A DNA stretch of 64,000 nucleotides from Tropicibacter alexandrii (GCF_003667315.2 NZ_RCTZ02000007.1:124001-188000), one strand, 5' to 3'. Counted from the stretch's first letter, positions 8,239-16,878 are shown. A program made the numbers and translations. The notes: a model not told the origin generated them from the sequence alone.

Positions 8239-8961
8239 TCAAACGAAGAACTGCGCGCCGTTGGCGGAGATCGTCGAGCCGTTGATGAAGCCCGCATCGT
8301 CGGAGGCAAGGAAGGCCACGCAGCGCGCGATTTCCTCGGGCTCGCCGAGACGGCCTGCGGGGATGCCCTTGATGATCTTTTCACGCACGGATTCGTCGAT
8401 CGCCATGACCATCTCGGTCGCGATGTAGCCCGGGCAGATCGCGTTGGCGGTGATGCCGAAGCGCGCGCCTTCCTGTGCCAGCGACTTGACGATGCCCAGA
8501 TCGCCCGCCTTGGTCGCGGCATAGTTGACCTGACCGGCCTGACCCTTTTGGCCGTTGATCGAGGAAATCACGATCACGCGGCCGAACTTGCGGTCACGCA
8601 TGCCGTTCCAGATCGGGTGCACGGTGTTGAACACGCCGGTCAGGTTGGTGCCGATGACCTCGTTCCACTGTTCCGGGGTCATGCGGTGGAACATGGCGTC
8701 GCGGGTGATGCCCGCATTGGCGACAACCACGTCGATCGGACCCAGATCGGCCTCGACCTGTGCCAGACCCGCTTTGGATTCCTCGTAATCCGCGACGTTC
8801 CACTTGTAGGTCTTGATGCCGGTGGCCTCGGTAAAGGCGGCGGCTTTCTCGTCATTGCCGGCATAGGTCGCGGCGACCTCGTAACCTTCGGCTTTCAGCT
8901 TTTTCGAGATGGCCTCGCCGATGCCCCGGCTCCCGCCGGTCACTAGTGCTACTCTCGCCAT
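8239..8961 (-). CDS. phaB: Acetoacetyl-CoA reductase
   Basis: This 240-residue short-chain dehydrogenase reduces acetoacetyl-CoA to (R)-3-hydroxybutyryl-CoA with NADPH, the second step of polyhydroxybutyrate synthesis. The cofactor loop is GGSRGIGEA near residue 8. The catalytic Ser, Tyr and Lys are in VISSINGQKGQAGQVNYAATKAG. I chose the ATG at 8961 (MARVALVTGG) because GGAGG precedes it; the longer open frame has no such site. It is the last gene of the series phaA, patatin, phaB, and a terminator follows. The synthase phaC is not in the window. Confidence 0.95.
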   Translation of the reverse strand: MARVALVTGGSRGIGEAISKKLKAEGYEVAATYAGNDEKAAAFTEATGIKTYKWNVADYEESKAGLAQVEADLGPIDVVVANAGITRDAMFHRMTPEQWNEVIGTNLTGVFNTVHPIWNGMRDRKFGRVIVISSINGQKGQAGQVNYAATKAGDLGIVKSLAQEGARFGITANAICPGYIATEMVMAIDESVREKIIKGIPAGRLGEPEEIARCVAFLASDDAGFINGSTISANGAQFFV

Positions 8962-9029
8962 GGTGTCCTCCGTTTGGCAAATCGTCTTTGTAATGTTGTT
9001 ACCGTGTTGCGCGCATGTGCGCAACAAAG

Positions 9030-9851
9030 TTACCCGTCAAGATATCGGCGGGCGTCTCTCTCTCCCTGGGCCCAGGTGTCGCGCAGCTTTTGCGGATCGG
9101 TGAAGTCGATCTTGTCCGCAGGCGTTTCCTGACTGGGCGCGATGTAGTGGCGGCCGTCCACCTCGGGCAGCCGCGTGTAGTCGCGTGTCAGCAGCACCAT
9201 CGTGACCCCCTCGTCCGGGTCGGGCAGCGGGGCCTGATCGGCCATCCCGCCATCGACAACCCGCCGATCCTGCCAGAGCGGTGGCTCGAAGACCGGGGGG
9301 ATCACCGCAGCGGCGTTCACCAGATCGGTCAGCTTGCCCGCGCGCGCCGCGGCGTTGGCGTCGACAAGGTGCGAGTCCAGCCCCATTTTCTCGGCCCAGC
9401 CGAAATGCGGGGCGTTCTTCACGTGCAGCTCGGCCTCGTAGGCGGCGGCCAGCGCCGTCCCGGTCAGGGTCGGCAGCCCGGTCGAGGGCGGATGCGCGAT
9501 CAGGATCTGGAACTGCGGACCGTCCGCGATCCTGTCACAGGCGGCCTTGTCCAGAACCTCGGCGACCACGTTGCAATACAGCCGCTGATGCGGCGTGATG
9601 CCGTCCTCGTCCGGATCGAACAGGCCGAGATTGCTGTCGCGTTGCGCAAAGGCGTCGCACATCGTGTCCAGCAACCGCCGTTCCACATCCGCCACCCAAG
9701 CTGCGCCCGCCAAAGCGCCACCGGACACGCCGGTGATGCGTTTGGGCGCGAGCCTGCGGGTCTTTTCCAGTTCGGTCAGGAAGCCGCCCTGCCAGAAGCA
9801 ACGCAGCCCGCCGCCGGAAAACACGATCTGTTCGGGGTCTTTGGGGATCAT
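9030..9851 (-). CDS. Patatin-like phospholipase
   Basis: This 273-residue protein has all patatin landmarks: the oxyanion stretch FSGGGLRCFWQGGFL at residues 11-25, the nucleophile elbow GVSGG near residue 43, and the catalytic Asp in VDGGMADQ near residue 200. It has no signal peptide, so it should be cytoplasmic. It lies 40 bases after phaA and 68 bases before phaB on the same strand, so it probably belongs to the polyhydroxybutyrate operon. Patatins act on lipids, and some polymer-granule proteins belong to this fold. A granule-linked role is my inference. Confidence 0.88.
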   Translation of the reverse strand: MIPKDPEQIVFSGGGLRCFWQGGFLTELEKTRRLAPKRITGVSGGALAGAAWVADVERRLLDTMCDAFAQRDSNLGLFDPDEDGITPHQRLYCNVVAEVLDKAACDRIADGPQFQILIAHPPSTGLPTLTGTALAAAYEAELHVKNAPHFGWAEKMGLDSHLVDANAAARAGKLTDLVNAAAVIPPVFEPPLWQDRRVVDGGMADQAPLPDPDEGVTMVLLTRDYTRLPEVDGRHYIAPSQETPADKIDFTDPQKLRDTWAQGERDARRYLDG

Positions 9852-9891
9852 GCGAAAACGGGTCCCGAAGGACCCGTCCCTGTGCCGGTGA

Positions 9892-11067
9892 TTACGGGCG
9901 TTCGAGGCACATGGCCACGCCCATGCCGCCGCCGATGCAGAGGGTCGCGAGACCCTTTTTCGCGCCGCGACGCTTCATCTCGAACAGCAGGGTGTTCAGG
10001 ATGCGCGCGCCGGATGCGCCGATCGGGTGGCCGATGGCAATCGCGCCACCATTGACGTTCACGACCGCCGGATCCCAGCCCATGTCCTTGTTCACGGCGC
10101 AGGCCTGCGCGGCAAATGCCTCGTTGGCTTCGACCAGATCCAGATCCTCGGGCTTCCAGCCAGCCTTTTCCAGAGCCTTGCGCGAGGCGTGGATCGGGCC
10201 GACACCCATGATCGACGGGTCGAGACCGGCGGTGGCGTAGGAGACGATCCGCGCCAGCGGCTCGATCCCGCGACGCTCGGCCTCGTCGGCGGTCATCAGC
10301 AGGGCACCGGCGGCACCGTCATTAATGCCCGACGCGTTGGCCGCGGTCACAGAGCCGTCCTTGGTGAAGGCGGGGCGCAATTTCTGCATCGCTTCCATCG
10401 TGGCGCCATGGCGGATGTATTCATCCTTGTCGACGATGATGTCGCCCTTGCGGGTCTTGACGGTGAAGGGGATCACCTCGTCGTCGAACTTGCCGGCCTT
10501 CTGCGCGGCCTCGGCCTTGTTCTGCGATGCCACGGCGAATTCGTCCTGCATCTCGCGGGAGATCTGCCACTTCTCGGCGACGTTCTCAGCGGTCTGGCCC
10601 ATGTGGTAGCCGTTGAAGGCGTCCCACAGACCGTCGCGGATCATCGTGTCGATATACTTGACGTCGCCCATCTTGTGACCGGCGCGCAGATGCGCGGCAT
10701 GGGTCGAGAGCGACATGTTTTCCTGACCACCGGCGCAGACGATGGCGGCATCGCCCAGCTGGATGTGCTGCGCGGCCAGTGCGACGGCGCGCAGGCCCGA
10801 ACCGCAGACCTGGTTGATGCCCCAGGCGGCCGACTCGATCGGCAGGCCGGCATTGACATGCGCCTGACGGGCCGGATTCTGCCCCTGTGCGGCGGTCAGC
10901 ACCTGACCGAGGATGGTTTCGGAAACCTCGCCCTTCTCGATGCCGGCGCGGGCGACCAGCGCCTCGAGCATGGCGGCACCCAGATCATGTGCGGGGGTGG
11001 TCGCGAAGGACCCGTTGAAAGAGCCCACGGCAGTCCGTGCAGCGCTTGCGATAACGACGTTGGTCAT
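9892..11067 (-). CDS. phaA: Acetyl-CoA acetyltransferase (beta-ketothiolase)
   Basis: This 391-residue thiolase condenses two acetyl-CoA to acetoacetyl-CoA, the first step of polyhydroxybutyrate synthesis. The acylated Cys is in [14 protein letters not shown] near residue 88, the His in [13 protein letters not shown] and the second Cys in [11 protein letters not shown] near the C terminus. AGGAGG stands 6 bases before the ATG. The length is exactly that of typical PhaA. It heads the run phaA-patatin-phaB. About 150 bases separate it from the EAL gene upstream. Confidence 0.96.
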   Translation of the reverse strand: MTNVVIASAARTAVGSFNGSFATTPAHDLGAAMLEALVARAGIEKGEVSETILGQVLTAAQGQNPARQAHVNAGLPIESAAWGINQVCGSGLRAVALAAQHIQLGDAAIVCAGGQENMSLSTHAAHLRAGHKMGDVKYIDTMIRDGLWDAFNGYHMGQTAENVAEKWQISREMQDEFAVASQNKAEAAQKAGKFDDEVIPFTVKTRKGDIIVDKDEYIRHGATMEAMQKLRPAFTKDGSVTAANASGINDGAAGALLMTADEAERRGIEPLARIVSYATAGLDPSIMGVGPIHASRKALEKAGWKPEDLDLVEANEAFAAQACAVNKDMGWDPAVVNVNGGAIAIGHPIGASGARILNTLLFEMKRRGAKKGLATLCIGGGMGVAMCLERP

Positions 11068-11215
11068 AAGTATCCTCCTGGCCCAAGCGTGTATGCCGAG
11101 GCATACCGTGATTCCGCGACTTGCGAAACCATTCCCTTCTCGCCTGTCATGTTGGAGGGGTAAACCATTCTGCGCTGCAGCGAAAGCGGCAGTGTGTCTC
11201 AGGCTTGACGTATGG

Positions 11216-12043
11216 TCAGGCTTTCTGGCGCTGCGCGTCCGGGCGCCAAGCCGGTGTCACGGTCGGCGCCGCGTATAGATAGCCTTGCAGGCAGTCGACC
11301 CCGAGGGCCGCCAGCGTCTGCGCCTCGGCCAGCGTCTCGACCCGTTCGGCGACGGTATACATGTCGAACTGCTCGGCGATCTTGACGATTGCGCCGACCA
11401 GCACCTGATTGTCGGGGTCGTTCTCGATGCCACGGCTGAAATCGCCGTCGATCTTGAGGATGTCGAAGCTGAAATCCTTGAAATGCCGCAGCGCCGTGTA
11501 GCCAGCCCCGAAATCATCCATGGCAAAGGTGATTCCCTTGGATTGCAGGTCGTTCATGAAAGTGACGACCAGTTCCGGGACCGTCATCGCCGAGGTCTCG
11601 GTGATCTCGAGGATCAGCCGCTCGGCCACGGTCGGGTCCTGCTGCAAGCCACGCTGCAGCGTGCGCCCCCACTTCTTGTAGCCGATGGACCGGGCCGACA
11701 TATTGATCGCAAGGCGCAGCGACGGATAGTGCGCCAGTTCCGCCAGCCCCTTTTCCAGTGCGATGCAATCCAGCATGCGCCCCTGTTCGGTGTTCTCGAC
11801 CTGACCGATGAACTCCTTGGCGGGAATGATGCGCCCGGTTTCATCCAAAACGCGCAGCAGCCCCTCATGGAAGGCGACGGTGCGCGGGTCATGCGCCAGA
11901 AGCACGGGTTGGAAGGCAAGCGTGACCTGCCGGTGCTGAATGGCGCGGTTCACCATGTCCATGATGTTCGAATCCCGCGCGGCGACAGCGTGGTCCAGCG
12001 CGTTGCGCGCACCGTGTCCGAAATCGTTGTTCACCCGGGTCAT
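11216..12043 (-). CDS. EAL-domain cyclic-di-GMP phosphodiesterase
   Basis: This 275-residue protein is a stand-alone EAL domain. The signature reads EGLLR instead of EALLR. The other catalytic residues are there: Asn in LAINMSARS, Glu in LEITETSAM, the Asp pair in MDDFGAGYT, Lys in ILKIDGDF, Glu in AERVET and Gln in CLQGYLYA. It is therefore probably active. I chose the ATG at 12043 because AAGGAG precedes it; the frame stays open to 12097 without support. A CtrA-type box sits 47 bases upstream of this start, matching the PilZ gene at 1701. Confidence 0.9.
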   Translation of the reverse strand: MTRVNNDFGHGARNALDHAVAARDSNIMDMVNRAIQHRQVTLAFQPVLLAHDPRTVAFHEGLLRVLDETGRIIPAKEFIGQVENTEQGRMLDCIALEKGLAELAHYPSLRLAINMSARSIGYKKWGRTLQRGLQQDPTVAERLILEITETSAMTVPELVVTFMNDLQSKGITFAMDDFGAGYTALRHFKDFSFDILKIDGDFSRGIENDPDNQVLVGAIVKIAEQFDMYTVAERVETLAEAQTLAALGVDCLQGYLYAAPTVTPAWRPDAQRQKA

Positions 12044-12089
12044 AACGGTCGCTCCTTCACATCCCGCATGCCGTTCTGCGCCTCTTCGC

Positions 12090-12104
12090 TTAAACATTTG
12101 TTAA
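12090..12104 (-). promoter_or_regulatory. CtrA-type box upstream of the EAL gene
   Basis: On the minus strand this reads TTAACAAATGTTTAA: TTAA, seven bases, TTAA. It lies 46 bases before the chosen start codon, nearly the same spacing as at the PilZ gene. Confidence 0.55.
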
Positions 12105-12156
12105 AGCCGCGAATCGTCAAAAATTGTCTGAAACATTCGGCGGCGCGGCAGAGCGC

Positions 12157-12184
12157 TTGACTCTGCCGGGATCCCCCGTATAAG
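12157..12184 (+). promoter_or_regulatory. Probable sigma-70 promoter of rpsD
   Basis: A -35 hexamer TTGACT and a -10 hexamer TATAAG lie 16 bases apart. They are followed by a GC-rich leader of about 110 bases with small hairpins before the rpsD start. Confidence 0.65.
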
Positions 12185-12300
12185 CGCGCCTTCATTGGTG
12201 TTGGTGGCCCCCGCAAGGGGATGCCTGTCAGTCCGGGTCGCCGGTTTTCCGGTCCGGGCAGAGGACAACGCCCTTCGAACTCATATGAAGGAGATCAGCC

Positions 12301-12921
12301 GTGACCAAACGCACGTCTGCCAAGTACAAGATCGACCGCCGCATGGGCGAAAACATCTGGGGCCGCGCCAAGTCCCCGGTCAACCGCCGTGAATACGGCC
12401 CCGGCCAGCACGGCCAGCGCCGCAAGGGCAAGATGTCCGACTTCGGTCTGCAGCTGCGCGCCAAGCAGAAGCTGAAGGGCTACTATGGCGACCTGACCGA
12501 AAAGCAGTTCCGCCGCATCTTCGCCGAGGCAGAGCGTCTGCGCGGTGACACCGGCGAACAGCTGATCGGCCTGCTGGAGCGCCGCCTCGACGCGGTCGTC
12601 TACCGCGCCAAGTTCGTTCCGACCGTCTTCGCAGCCCGTCAGTTCGTGAACCACGGTCACGTGCTGGTCAACGGTCGCCGCGTGAACATCGCGTCCTACC
12701 GTGTCAAGGAAGGCGACGTGATCGAAGTCCGCGAGAAGTCCAAGCAGATGGCAGCCATTCTGGAAGCCACCCAGTCGCCCGAGCGCGACGTGCCGGACTA
12801 TCTCGACGTCGACCACAACAAGCTGGTTGCGACCTTCGTGCGGACTCCGGGCCTTTCCGACGTGCCTTACCCGGTCGTCATGGAACCGAACCTGGTCATC
12901 GAATATTACGCGCAGAACTAA
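12301..12921 (+). CDS. rpsD: 30S ribosomal protein S4
   Basis: This 206-residue protein is the primary 16S rRNA binder of the small subunit body. The start is GTG with AAGGAG 7 bases upstream. N-terminal [26 protein letters not shown] is typical of alphaproteobacterial S4. The S4 RNA-binding domain follows ([36 protein letters not shown]). It is a single-gene unit here, outside the alpha operon, with its own promoter and a strong terminator. The long leader may host feedback control, but no known S4 leader structure can be recognised by eye. Confidence 0.98.
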   Translation: MTKRTSAKYKIDRRMGENIWGRAKSPVNRREYGPGQHGQRRKGKMSDFGLQLRAKQKLKGYYGDLTEKQFRRIFAEAERLRGDTGEQLIGLLERRLDAVVYRAKFVPTVFAARQFVNHGHVLVNGRRVNIASYRVKEGDVIEVREKSKQMAAILEATQSPERDVPDYLDVDHNKLVATFVRTPGLSDVPYPVVMEPNLVIEYYAQN

Positions 12922-12943
12922 GGCTCTGTGCCCCGAATGCGAA

Positions 12944-12969
12944 AGGCCGCCTTCCGAGGCGGCCTTTTT
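12944..12969 (+). terminator. Rho-independent terminator of rpsD
   Basis: Stem GGCCGCC / GGCGGCC with loop TTCCGA and a run of five T. Confidence 0.9.
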
Positions 12970-12994
12970 CGTTGGTTTGCCTGCCACGCAAAGA

Positions 12995-13027
12995 AAAACC
13001 GCGTCCCGGATGGCGGGGCGCGGTTTT
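12995..13027 (-). terminator. Terminator of the DUF1127 gene
   Basis: Inverted repeat AAAACCGCG / CGCGGTTTT enclosing an inner CCC/GGG stem. On the minus strand a T-run follows the stem. It lies 28 bases after the DUF1127 stop and could work in both directions. Confidence 0.7.
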
Positions 13028-13054
13028 CGCTGGTCTGGACCTGTATGGTCGGCG

Positions 13055-13270
13055 TCAGAGGTACATGACGTCGCCGAAAACGTGCTTGACGATGTCGTCA
13101 CGCTTGAGGCCACGCGCGGCCAGTTCGGCGTCGGACAGGGCCTGCAAGGCCTCGACGCGCTTCACGCGGCTGTTCGATTCGGCGATGTTGACCATGGCAC
13201 GGATGAAACCGTCATAGAGGTTGGCAAAGAAGTTGCCGTGCGGCGCTGCCGCAGTTTGGATATGAGCCAT
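13055..13270 (-). CDS. DUF1127 (YjiS-like) small protein
   Basis: This 71-residue protein has the C-terminal DUF1127 pattern KRVEALQALSDAELAARGLKRDDIVKHVFGD. The ATG at 13270 is preceded by AAGGAG. The Arg-rich DUF1127 core is known to influence RNA turnover, phosphate or carbon metabolism in Rhizobiales; its role here is unknown. An inverted repeat (GGGTAA-N5-TTACCC, 13285-13301) touches the ribosome-binding site and could regulate translation or transcription. It is a single gene ending convergently with rpsD. Confidence 0.85.
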   Translation of the reverse strand: MAHIQTAAAPHGNFFANLYDGFIRAMVNIAESNSRVKRVEALQALSDAELAARGLKRDDIVKHVFGDVMYL

Positions 13271-13284
13271 TTGGATGTCTCCTT

Positions 13285-13301
13285 GGGTAAATAGGTTACC
13301 C
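13285..13301. promoter_or_regulatory. Inverted repeat next to the DUF1127 ribosome-binding site
   Basis: Arms GGGTAA / TTACCC separated by ATAGG, directly abutting the Shine-Dalgarno of the minus-strand DUF1127 gene. It could be an operator or an mRNA hairpin. Confidence 0.35.
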
Positions 13302-13618
13302 TCCCTGACCCAATATCTATGCTGCGGCGCGGCATCGCGCCAGTGGCAAGAGCGAATACCCGCGTTTTCACAAATGCATAGCTCTGTGAACGGTTTGGAA
13401 AGAAATGGGCGGGAGACCCGGGGGTCTCCCGCCTGACCGAAAGAAAACGTGCCTTGAAATGGGTCGGTACATGAGGTCGCAGGCGGCAAGAACTTTCCGC
13501 GTGGACATGCGCCCGGGGGGACGCTGTGGCCTTGTGCAGGGATTCGGTGACAGGAGCGTGACGCTTTGAGGCCATGCCCGGCACTCTGCGCGCCGCGCGA
13601 AATGCGGGACAGGCGGGC
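13302..13618. other. Intergenic region before the rpsA promoter
   Basis: I see no supportable coding sequence here. The region holds a 12-base-arm inverted repeat at 13408-13433 and upstream sequence of the divergent DUF1127 and rpsA genes. Confidence 0.5.
13408..13433. repeat. Strong GC-rich inverted repeat in the DUF1127-rpsA intergenic region
   Basis: Arms GGCGGGAGACCC / GGGTCTCCCGCC separated by two G. On the minus strand it is followed by ATTTCTTT, weakly terminator-like. No gene lies immediately upstream of it on either strand. Confidence 0.55.
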
Positions 13619-13646
13619 TTGATCCGAATGCAGGCTTGCGCTATAC
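13619..13646 (+). promoter_or_regulatory. Probable promoter of rpsA
   Basis: TTGATC and CTATAC lie 16 bases apart. The arrangement matches the rpsD promoter, including the following CGCGC. It implies a leader of about 180 bases before the rpsA start. Confidence 0.55.
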
Positions 13647-13693
13647 GCGCGCCTGTCGGAACGGCGATCAACGCCGCAGCACAAAGATCGAGC

Positions 13694-13724
13694 AGGGTCG
13701 GGACTTACCGGCCCTCTTTGTTTT
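13694..13724 (+). terminator. Terminator-like hairpin inside the rpsA leader (possible attenuator)
   Basis: Stem AGGGTCGG / CCGGCCCT (one G-U pair), loop GACTTA, followed by CTTTGTTTT. It lies between the likely promoter and the rpsA start, with no plus-strand gene upstream for it to end. Confidence 0.55.
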
Positions 13725-13832
13725 GCGTCCGCCCGACGACCAAGCCAGTCCACGGCAAGCGTGGACACCCTCCCAAGACCGGTGGAGACAACCACCCGGC
13801 CGGAAAACCGATGAAAAGGAATTGAACGCCAC

Positions 13833-15509
13833 ATGGCAAACGCAACTATGGAAGAATTCGAAGCGCTTCTTAACGAAAGCCTCGAAATGGACACCCCCGA
13901 CGAGGGTACCGTCGTCAAAGGCAAGGTCATCGCCGTCGAAGCGGGCCAAGCCATCATCGACGTGGGCTACAAGATGGAAGGCCGCGTTGATCTGAAAGAA
14001 TTCGCGAATCCCGGCGAAGCGCCCGACATCAATGTCGGCGACGAGGTCGAAGTCTACCTTCGCGCCGCCGAGAACGCCCGTGGCGAAGCCGTCATTTCCC
14101 GTGAAATGGCCCGCCGCGAAGAAGCCTGGGACCGCCTCGAAAAAGCCTATGCAGACGATGCCCGCGTCGAAGGCGCGATCTTTGGCCGCGTCAAGGGTGG
14201 CTTCACCGTCGATCTCGGCGGTGCCGTGGCCTTCCTGCCCGGCTCCCAAGTTGACGTGCGCCCCGTGCGCGATGCTGGCCCGTTGATGGGTCTCAAGCAG
14301 CCGTTCCAGATCCTGAAGATGGACCGTCGCCGTGGCAACATCGTCGTGTCGCGCCGCGCGATCCTCGAAGAGTCCCGCGCCGAACAGCGCGCCGAGGTCA
14401 TCGGCAAGCTGCAAGAAGGCGACGCGGTTGACGGCGTGGTCAAGAACATCACCGAGTACGGCGCATTCGTCGATCTGGGTGGCGTCGACGGCCTGCTGCA
14501 CGTCACCGACATGGCATGGCGCCGTGTGAACCACCCGTCGGAAATCCTGTCGATCGGCGAGACCGTCAAGGTCCAAGTCATCAAGATCAACAAGGAAACC
14601 CACCGTATCAGCCTCGGCATGAAGCAGCTGCAGGAAGATCCGTGGGATCTGGTTGGCGTCAAGTATCCGCTGGGCTCGGTCCACAAGGGTCGCGTCACCA
14701 ACATCACCGATTACGGTGCGTTTGTTGAGCTGGAAGCCGGTGTCGAAGGTCTGGTCCACGTCTCCGAGATGTCCTGGACCAAGAAGAACGTGCACCCCGG
14801 CAAGATCGTGTCGACCTCGCAGGAAGTCGACGTCATGGTTCTGGAAATCGACCCGACCAAGCGTCGCGTGTCGCTGGGCCTGAAGCAGACGCAGCGCAAC
14901 CCGTGGGAAGTCTTCTCCGAGACCCACCCCGAGGGCACGCAGGTCGAAGGCGAAGTCAAGAACATCACCGAATTCGGTCTGTTCATCGGCCTCGAAGGCG
15001 ACATCGACGGCATGGTTCACCTGTCCGACCTGTCCTGGGACGAGCGCGGCGAGGAAGCCATCCAGAACTACCGCAAGGGCGATGTGGTTCAGGCGGTTGT
15101 CTCCGAAGTCGACATCGAGAAAGAGCGTATCTCGCTCTCGATCAAGGCTCTGGGCGGCGACAAGTTCGCGGATGCGGTTGGCGGCGTGAAGCGCGGCTCG
15201 ATCGTGACCGTCGAAGTGACAGCCATCGAAGATGGCGGCATCGAAGTGGAATATGAAGGCATGAAGTCCTTCATCCGCCGCTCCGACCTGTCGCGTGACC
15301 GTGCCGAACAGCGCCCCGAGCGTTTCTCGGTCGGTGACAAGGTCGACGTCCGTGTCACCAACATCGACTCCAAAACCCGCCGTCTGGGCCTGTCGATCAA
15401 GGCACGCGAGATCGCCGAAGAGAAAGAGGCCGTGGAACAGTACGGTTCGTCGGACTCGGGCGCATCGCTGGGCGATATCCTTGGCGCAGCGCTGAAGGGC
15501 GACAACTGA
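13833..15509 (+). CDS. rpsA: 30S ribosomal protein S1
   Basis: This 558-residue protein consists of six S1 RNA-binding repeats and recruits mRNA to the 30S subunit. The repeats are plain in the sequence, for example VVKNITEYGAFVDLGGVDGLLHVTDM and the following VTNITDYGAFVELEAGVEGLVHVSEM. The ATG has AAGGA upstream. cmk, the common neighbour of rpsA, is absent here. The leader of about 180 bases contains a terminator-like hairpin. After the stop come a 20-base palindrome and a strong terminator. Confidence 0.98.
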   Translation: MANATMEEFEALLNESLEMDTPDEGTVVKGKVIAVEAGQAIIDVGYKMEGRVDLKEFANPGEAPDINVGDEVEVYLRAAENARGEAVISREMARREEAWDRLEKAYADDARVEGAIFGRVKGGFTVDLGGAVAFLPGSQVDVRPVRDAGPLMGLKQPFQILKMDRRRGNIVVSRRAILEESRAEQRAEVIGKLQEGDAVDGVVKNITEYGAFVDLGGVDGLLHVTDMAWRRVNHPSEILSIGETVKVQVIKINKETHRISLGMKQLQEDPWDLVGVKYPLGSVHKGRVTNITDYGAFVELEAGVEGLVHVSEMSWTKKNVHPGKIVSTSQEVDVMVLEIDPTKRRVSLGLKQTQRNPWEVFSETHPEGTQVEGEVKNITEFGLFIGLEGDIDGMVHLSDLSWDERGEEAIQNYRKGDVVQAVVSEVDIEKERISLSIKALGGDKFADAVGGVKRGSIVTVEVTAIEDGGIEVEYEGMKSFIRRSDLSRDRAEQRPERFSVGDKVDVRVTNIDSKTRRLGLSIKAREIAEEKEAVEQYGSSDSGASLGDILGAALKGDN

Positions 15510-15526
15510 GCCTGAGCGCCTGCGAA

Positions 15527-15546
15527 TGTCAGACAATTGTCTGACA
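15527..15546. repeat. Perfect 20-base palindrome after rpsA
   Basis: TGTCAGACAA followed by its reverse complement. A further GTCTGACA half lies at 15554-15561. The palindrome sits between the rpsA stop and its terminator. Confidence 0.7.
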
Positions 15547-15567
15547 TTTAAAGGTCTGACACTTGAG

Positions 15568-15594
15568 ACCCCCGCCTGATTGGCGGGGGTTTTT
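15568..15594 (+). terminator. Rho-independent terminator of rpsA
   Basis: Stem ACCCCCGCC / GGCGGGGGT, loop TGATT, then TTTTC. Confidence 0.92.
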
Positions 15595-15668
15595 CTTTGG
15601 GTTATTTGGCTCGCATCGGGGCGCGGTTTTTGCTCTGTTGGTCCCTGAGTGATGTCAGGGGGGGTCCG

Positions 15669-15947
15669 ATGAAACGATTCTATGGTGCCGTTGTCGGAGC
15701 GCTGCTCGCAGGGGCGGCACAGGCGCAGGACGGGCCGCCGCCGGGCGGGACGGACCTGATCATGAAGGCGGTGACGGTGCAGGGGCAGAACCAGTTGCGC
15801 GGGCGCTACGGCTCGGCCTGGGAGGCGGGGGAGGTGCGCGACGAGGCGGCGAAGACCTGCGCCGACAACGGCATGCGCATGATCTATTTCAAACCGGGTA
15901 AGACGGACAGCAAGGGCCGCACGGAATTCGCCGCCGTCTGCAAGTGA
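15669..15947 (+). CDS. Small exported protein of unknown function
   Basis: This 92-residue protein opens with a signal peptide (MKRFYGAVVGALLAGAAQAQ) whose likely cut follows AQA. The mature part is about 72 residues and holds two cysteines (KTCADNG and AAVCK at the C terminus), which could form one disulfide. I do not recognise the family. It lies alone between the rpsA terminator and ihfB. GGGGGG before the ATG may act as a weak ribosome-binding site. A GC-rich hairpin without a T-run follows the stop. Confidence 0.65.
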   Translation: MKRFYGAVVGALLAGAAQAQDGPPPGGTDLIMKAVTVQGQNQLRGRYGSAWEAGEVRDEAAKTCADNGMRMIYFKPGKTDSKGRTEFAAVCK

Positions 15948-16223
15948 TCCCGGGCGGCGGGGGCCAGCCCCGCCCTGCGATCAGGCACATGCATCGCGGC
16001 AGATTGGCACGCCGCGCCCCCCGAATCGCGGGTGGCATCGCCGCGGTGCGGCATCACCCATGCGCGGGCTGCACTGGCCGGAATCGGCAAGGAAGCGTCG
16101 GAAATCCGCGCAAACTGCTGCAAGACTTGAATTTTCCAGCGAGTTCATGTTTCCGTTTTGAAAAACCCATGCGTATAGTTCGCTAAGAGAGACAAGAACA
16201 AGACACCACGGGGGGTGGCTGGA

Positions 16224-16511
16224 ATGATCAGATCTGAACTGATCCAGAAGATTGCGGATGAGAACCCGCACCTGTATCAGCGGGACGTGGAGAGGATCGT
16301 GAACACGATCTTCGAGGAAATCACCAATGCCATGGCCCGGGGTGATCGGGTCGAGCTGCGGGGCTTCGGGGCCTTTTCGGTCAAGAAGCGGGACGCGCGG
16401 ACCGGACGCAACCCGAGGACGGGTGAGGCGGTCGAGGTCGAGGAAAAGCACGTCCCCTTCTTCAAGACCGGCAAGCTTCTGCGGGACCGCCTGAACGGAC
16501 ATACTGATTGA
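16224..16511 (+). CDS. ihfB: Integration host factor subunit beta
   Basis: This 95-residue DNA-bending protein is the beta subunit of IHF. The start [23 protein letters not shown] and the arm [20 protein letters not shown], with the Pro that intercalates DNA, fix the family. I prefer the ATG at 16224 to the in-frame GTG at 16215, because family members begin MIRSEL and a G-rich ribosome-binding site precedes it. Its stop overlaps the next ATG (TGATG), so lapA is coupled to it. The ihfB-lapA-trpF order is typical of Rhodobacterales. Confidence 0.95.
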   Translation: MIRSELIQKIADENPHLYQRDVERIVNTIFEEITNAMARGDRVELRGFGAFSVKKRDARTGRNPRTGEAVEVEEKHVPFFKTGKLLRDRLNGHTD

Positions 16512-16870
16512 TGCGCTATATCCGCTACGCCTTTCTTGCCTTGCTGGCCATTTGCCTCGTGGTCGTGGCCCTCGCCAATCGCCAGTCGGTGGCGCTGAAC
16601 AGCCTTCCTGACGGTTTGGCGACCTTTCCCGGCTTGGGACCGTTCGCCGTTTCCGTCGAGCTGCCTTTGTTCATCGTGATCTTTGCGGGCATCGTGGCGG
16701 GGCTTTTGATCGGCTTCGTCTGGGAATGGCTGCGCGAGCACAAGTATCGCGCCGAGGCCGCCCGCAAGAAGGGTGAGGTCAAGAAGCTTGAACGCGAGCT
16801 GAAGAAGACGCAGGCGGAGCGGGACAAGGACAAGGACGAGGTCCTGGCGATTCTGGATCAATCCGCCTGA
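16511..16870 (+). CDS. LapA-domain membrane protein
   Basis: This 119-residue protein has two N-terminal membrane segments ([16 protein letters not shown] and [18 protein letters not shown]) and a cytoplasmic coiled coil rich in Lys and Glu ([25 protein letters not shown]). This is the DUF1049/LapA layout; in enterobacteria LapA works with LapB in controlling LPS assembly. The stop of ihfB and this start share one base. No lapB neighbour is present. The role in this organism is inferred from family. Confidence 0.85.
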   Translation: MRYIRYAFLALLAICLVVVALANRQSVALNSLPDGLATFPGLGPFAVSVELPLFIVIFAGIVAGLLIGFVWEWLREHKYRAEAARKKGEVKKLERELKKTQAERDKDKDEVLAILDQSA

Positions 16871-16878
16871 TCCATCCG

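Noticed and set aside
13668-15536. Long minus-strand open frame opposite rpsA
   Set aside because: It is the mirror of the rpsA codon pattern; rpsA has six clear S1 repeats, a start signal and terminator.
16215-16223. GTG start three codons upstream for ihfB
   Set aside because: Family members begin MIRSEL and the G-rich ribosome-binding site fits the ATG at 16224 better.
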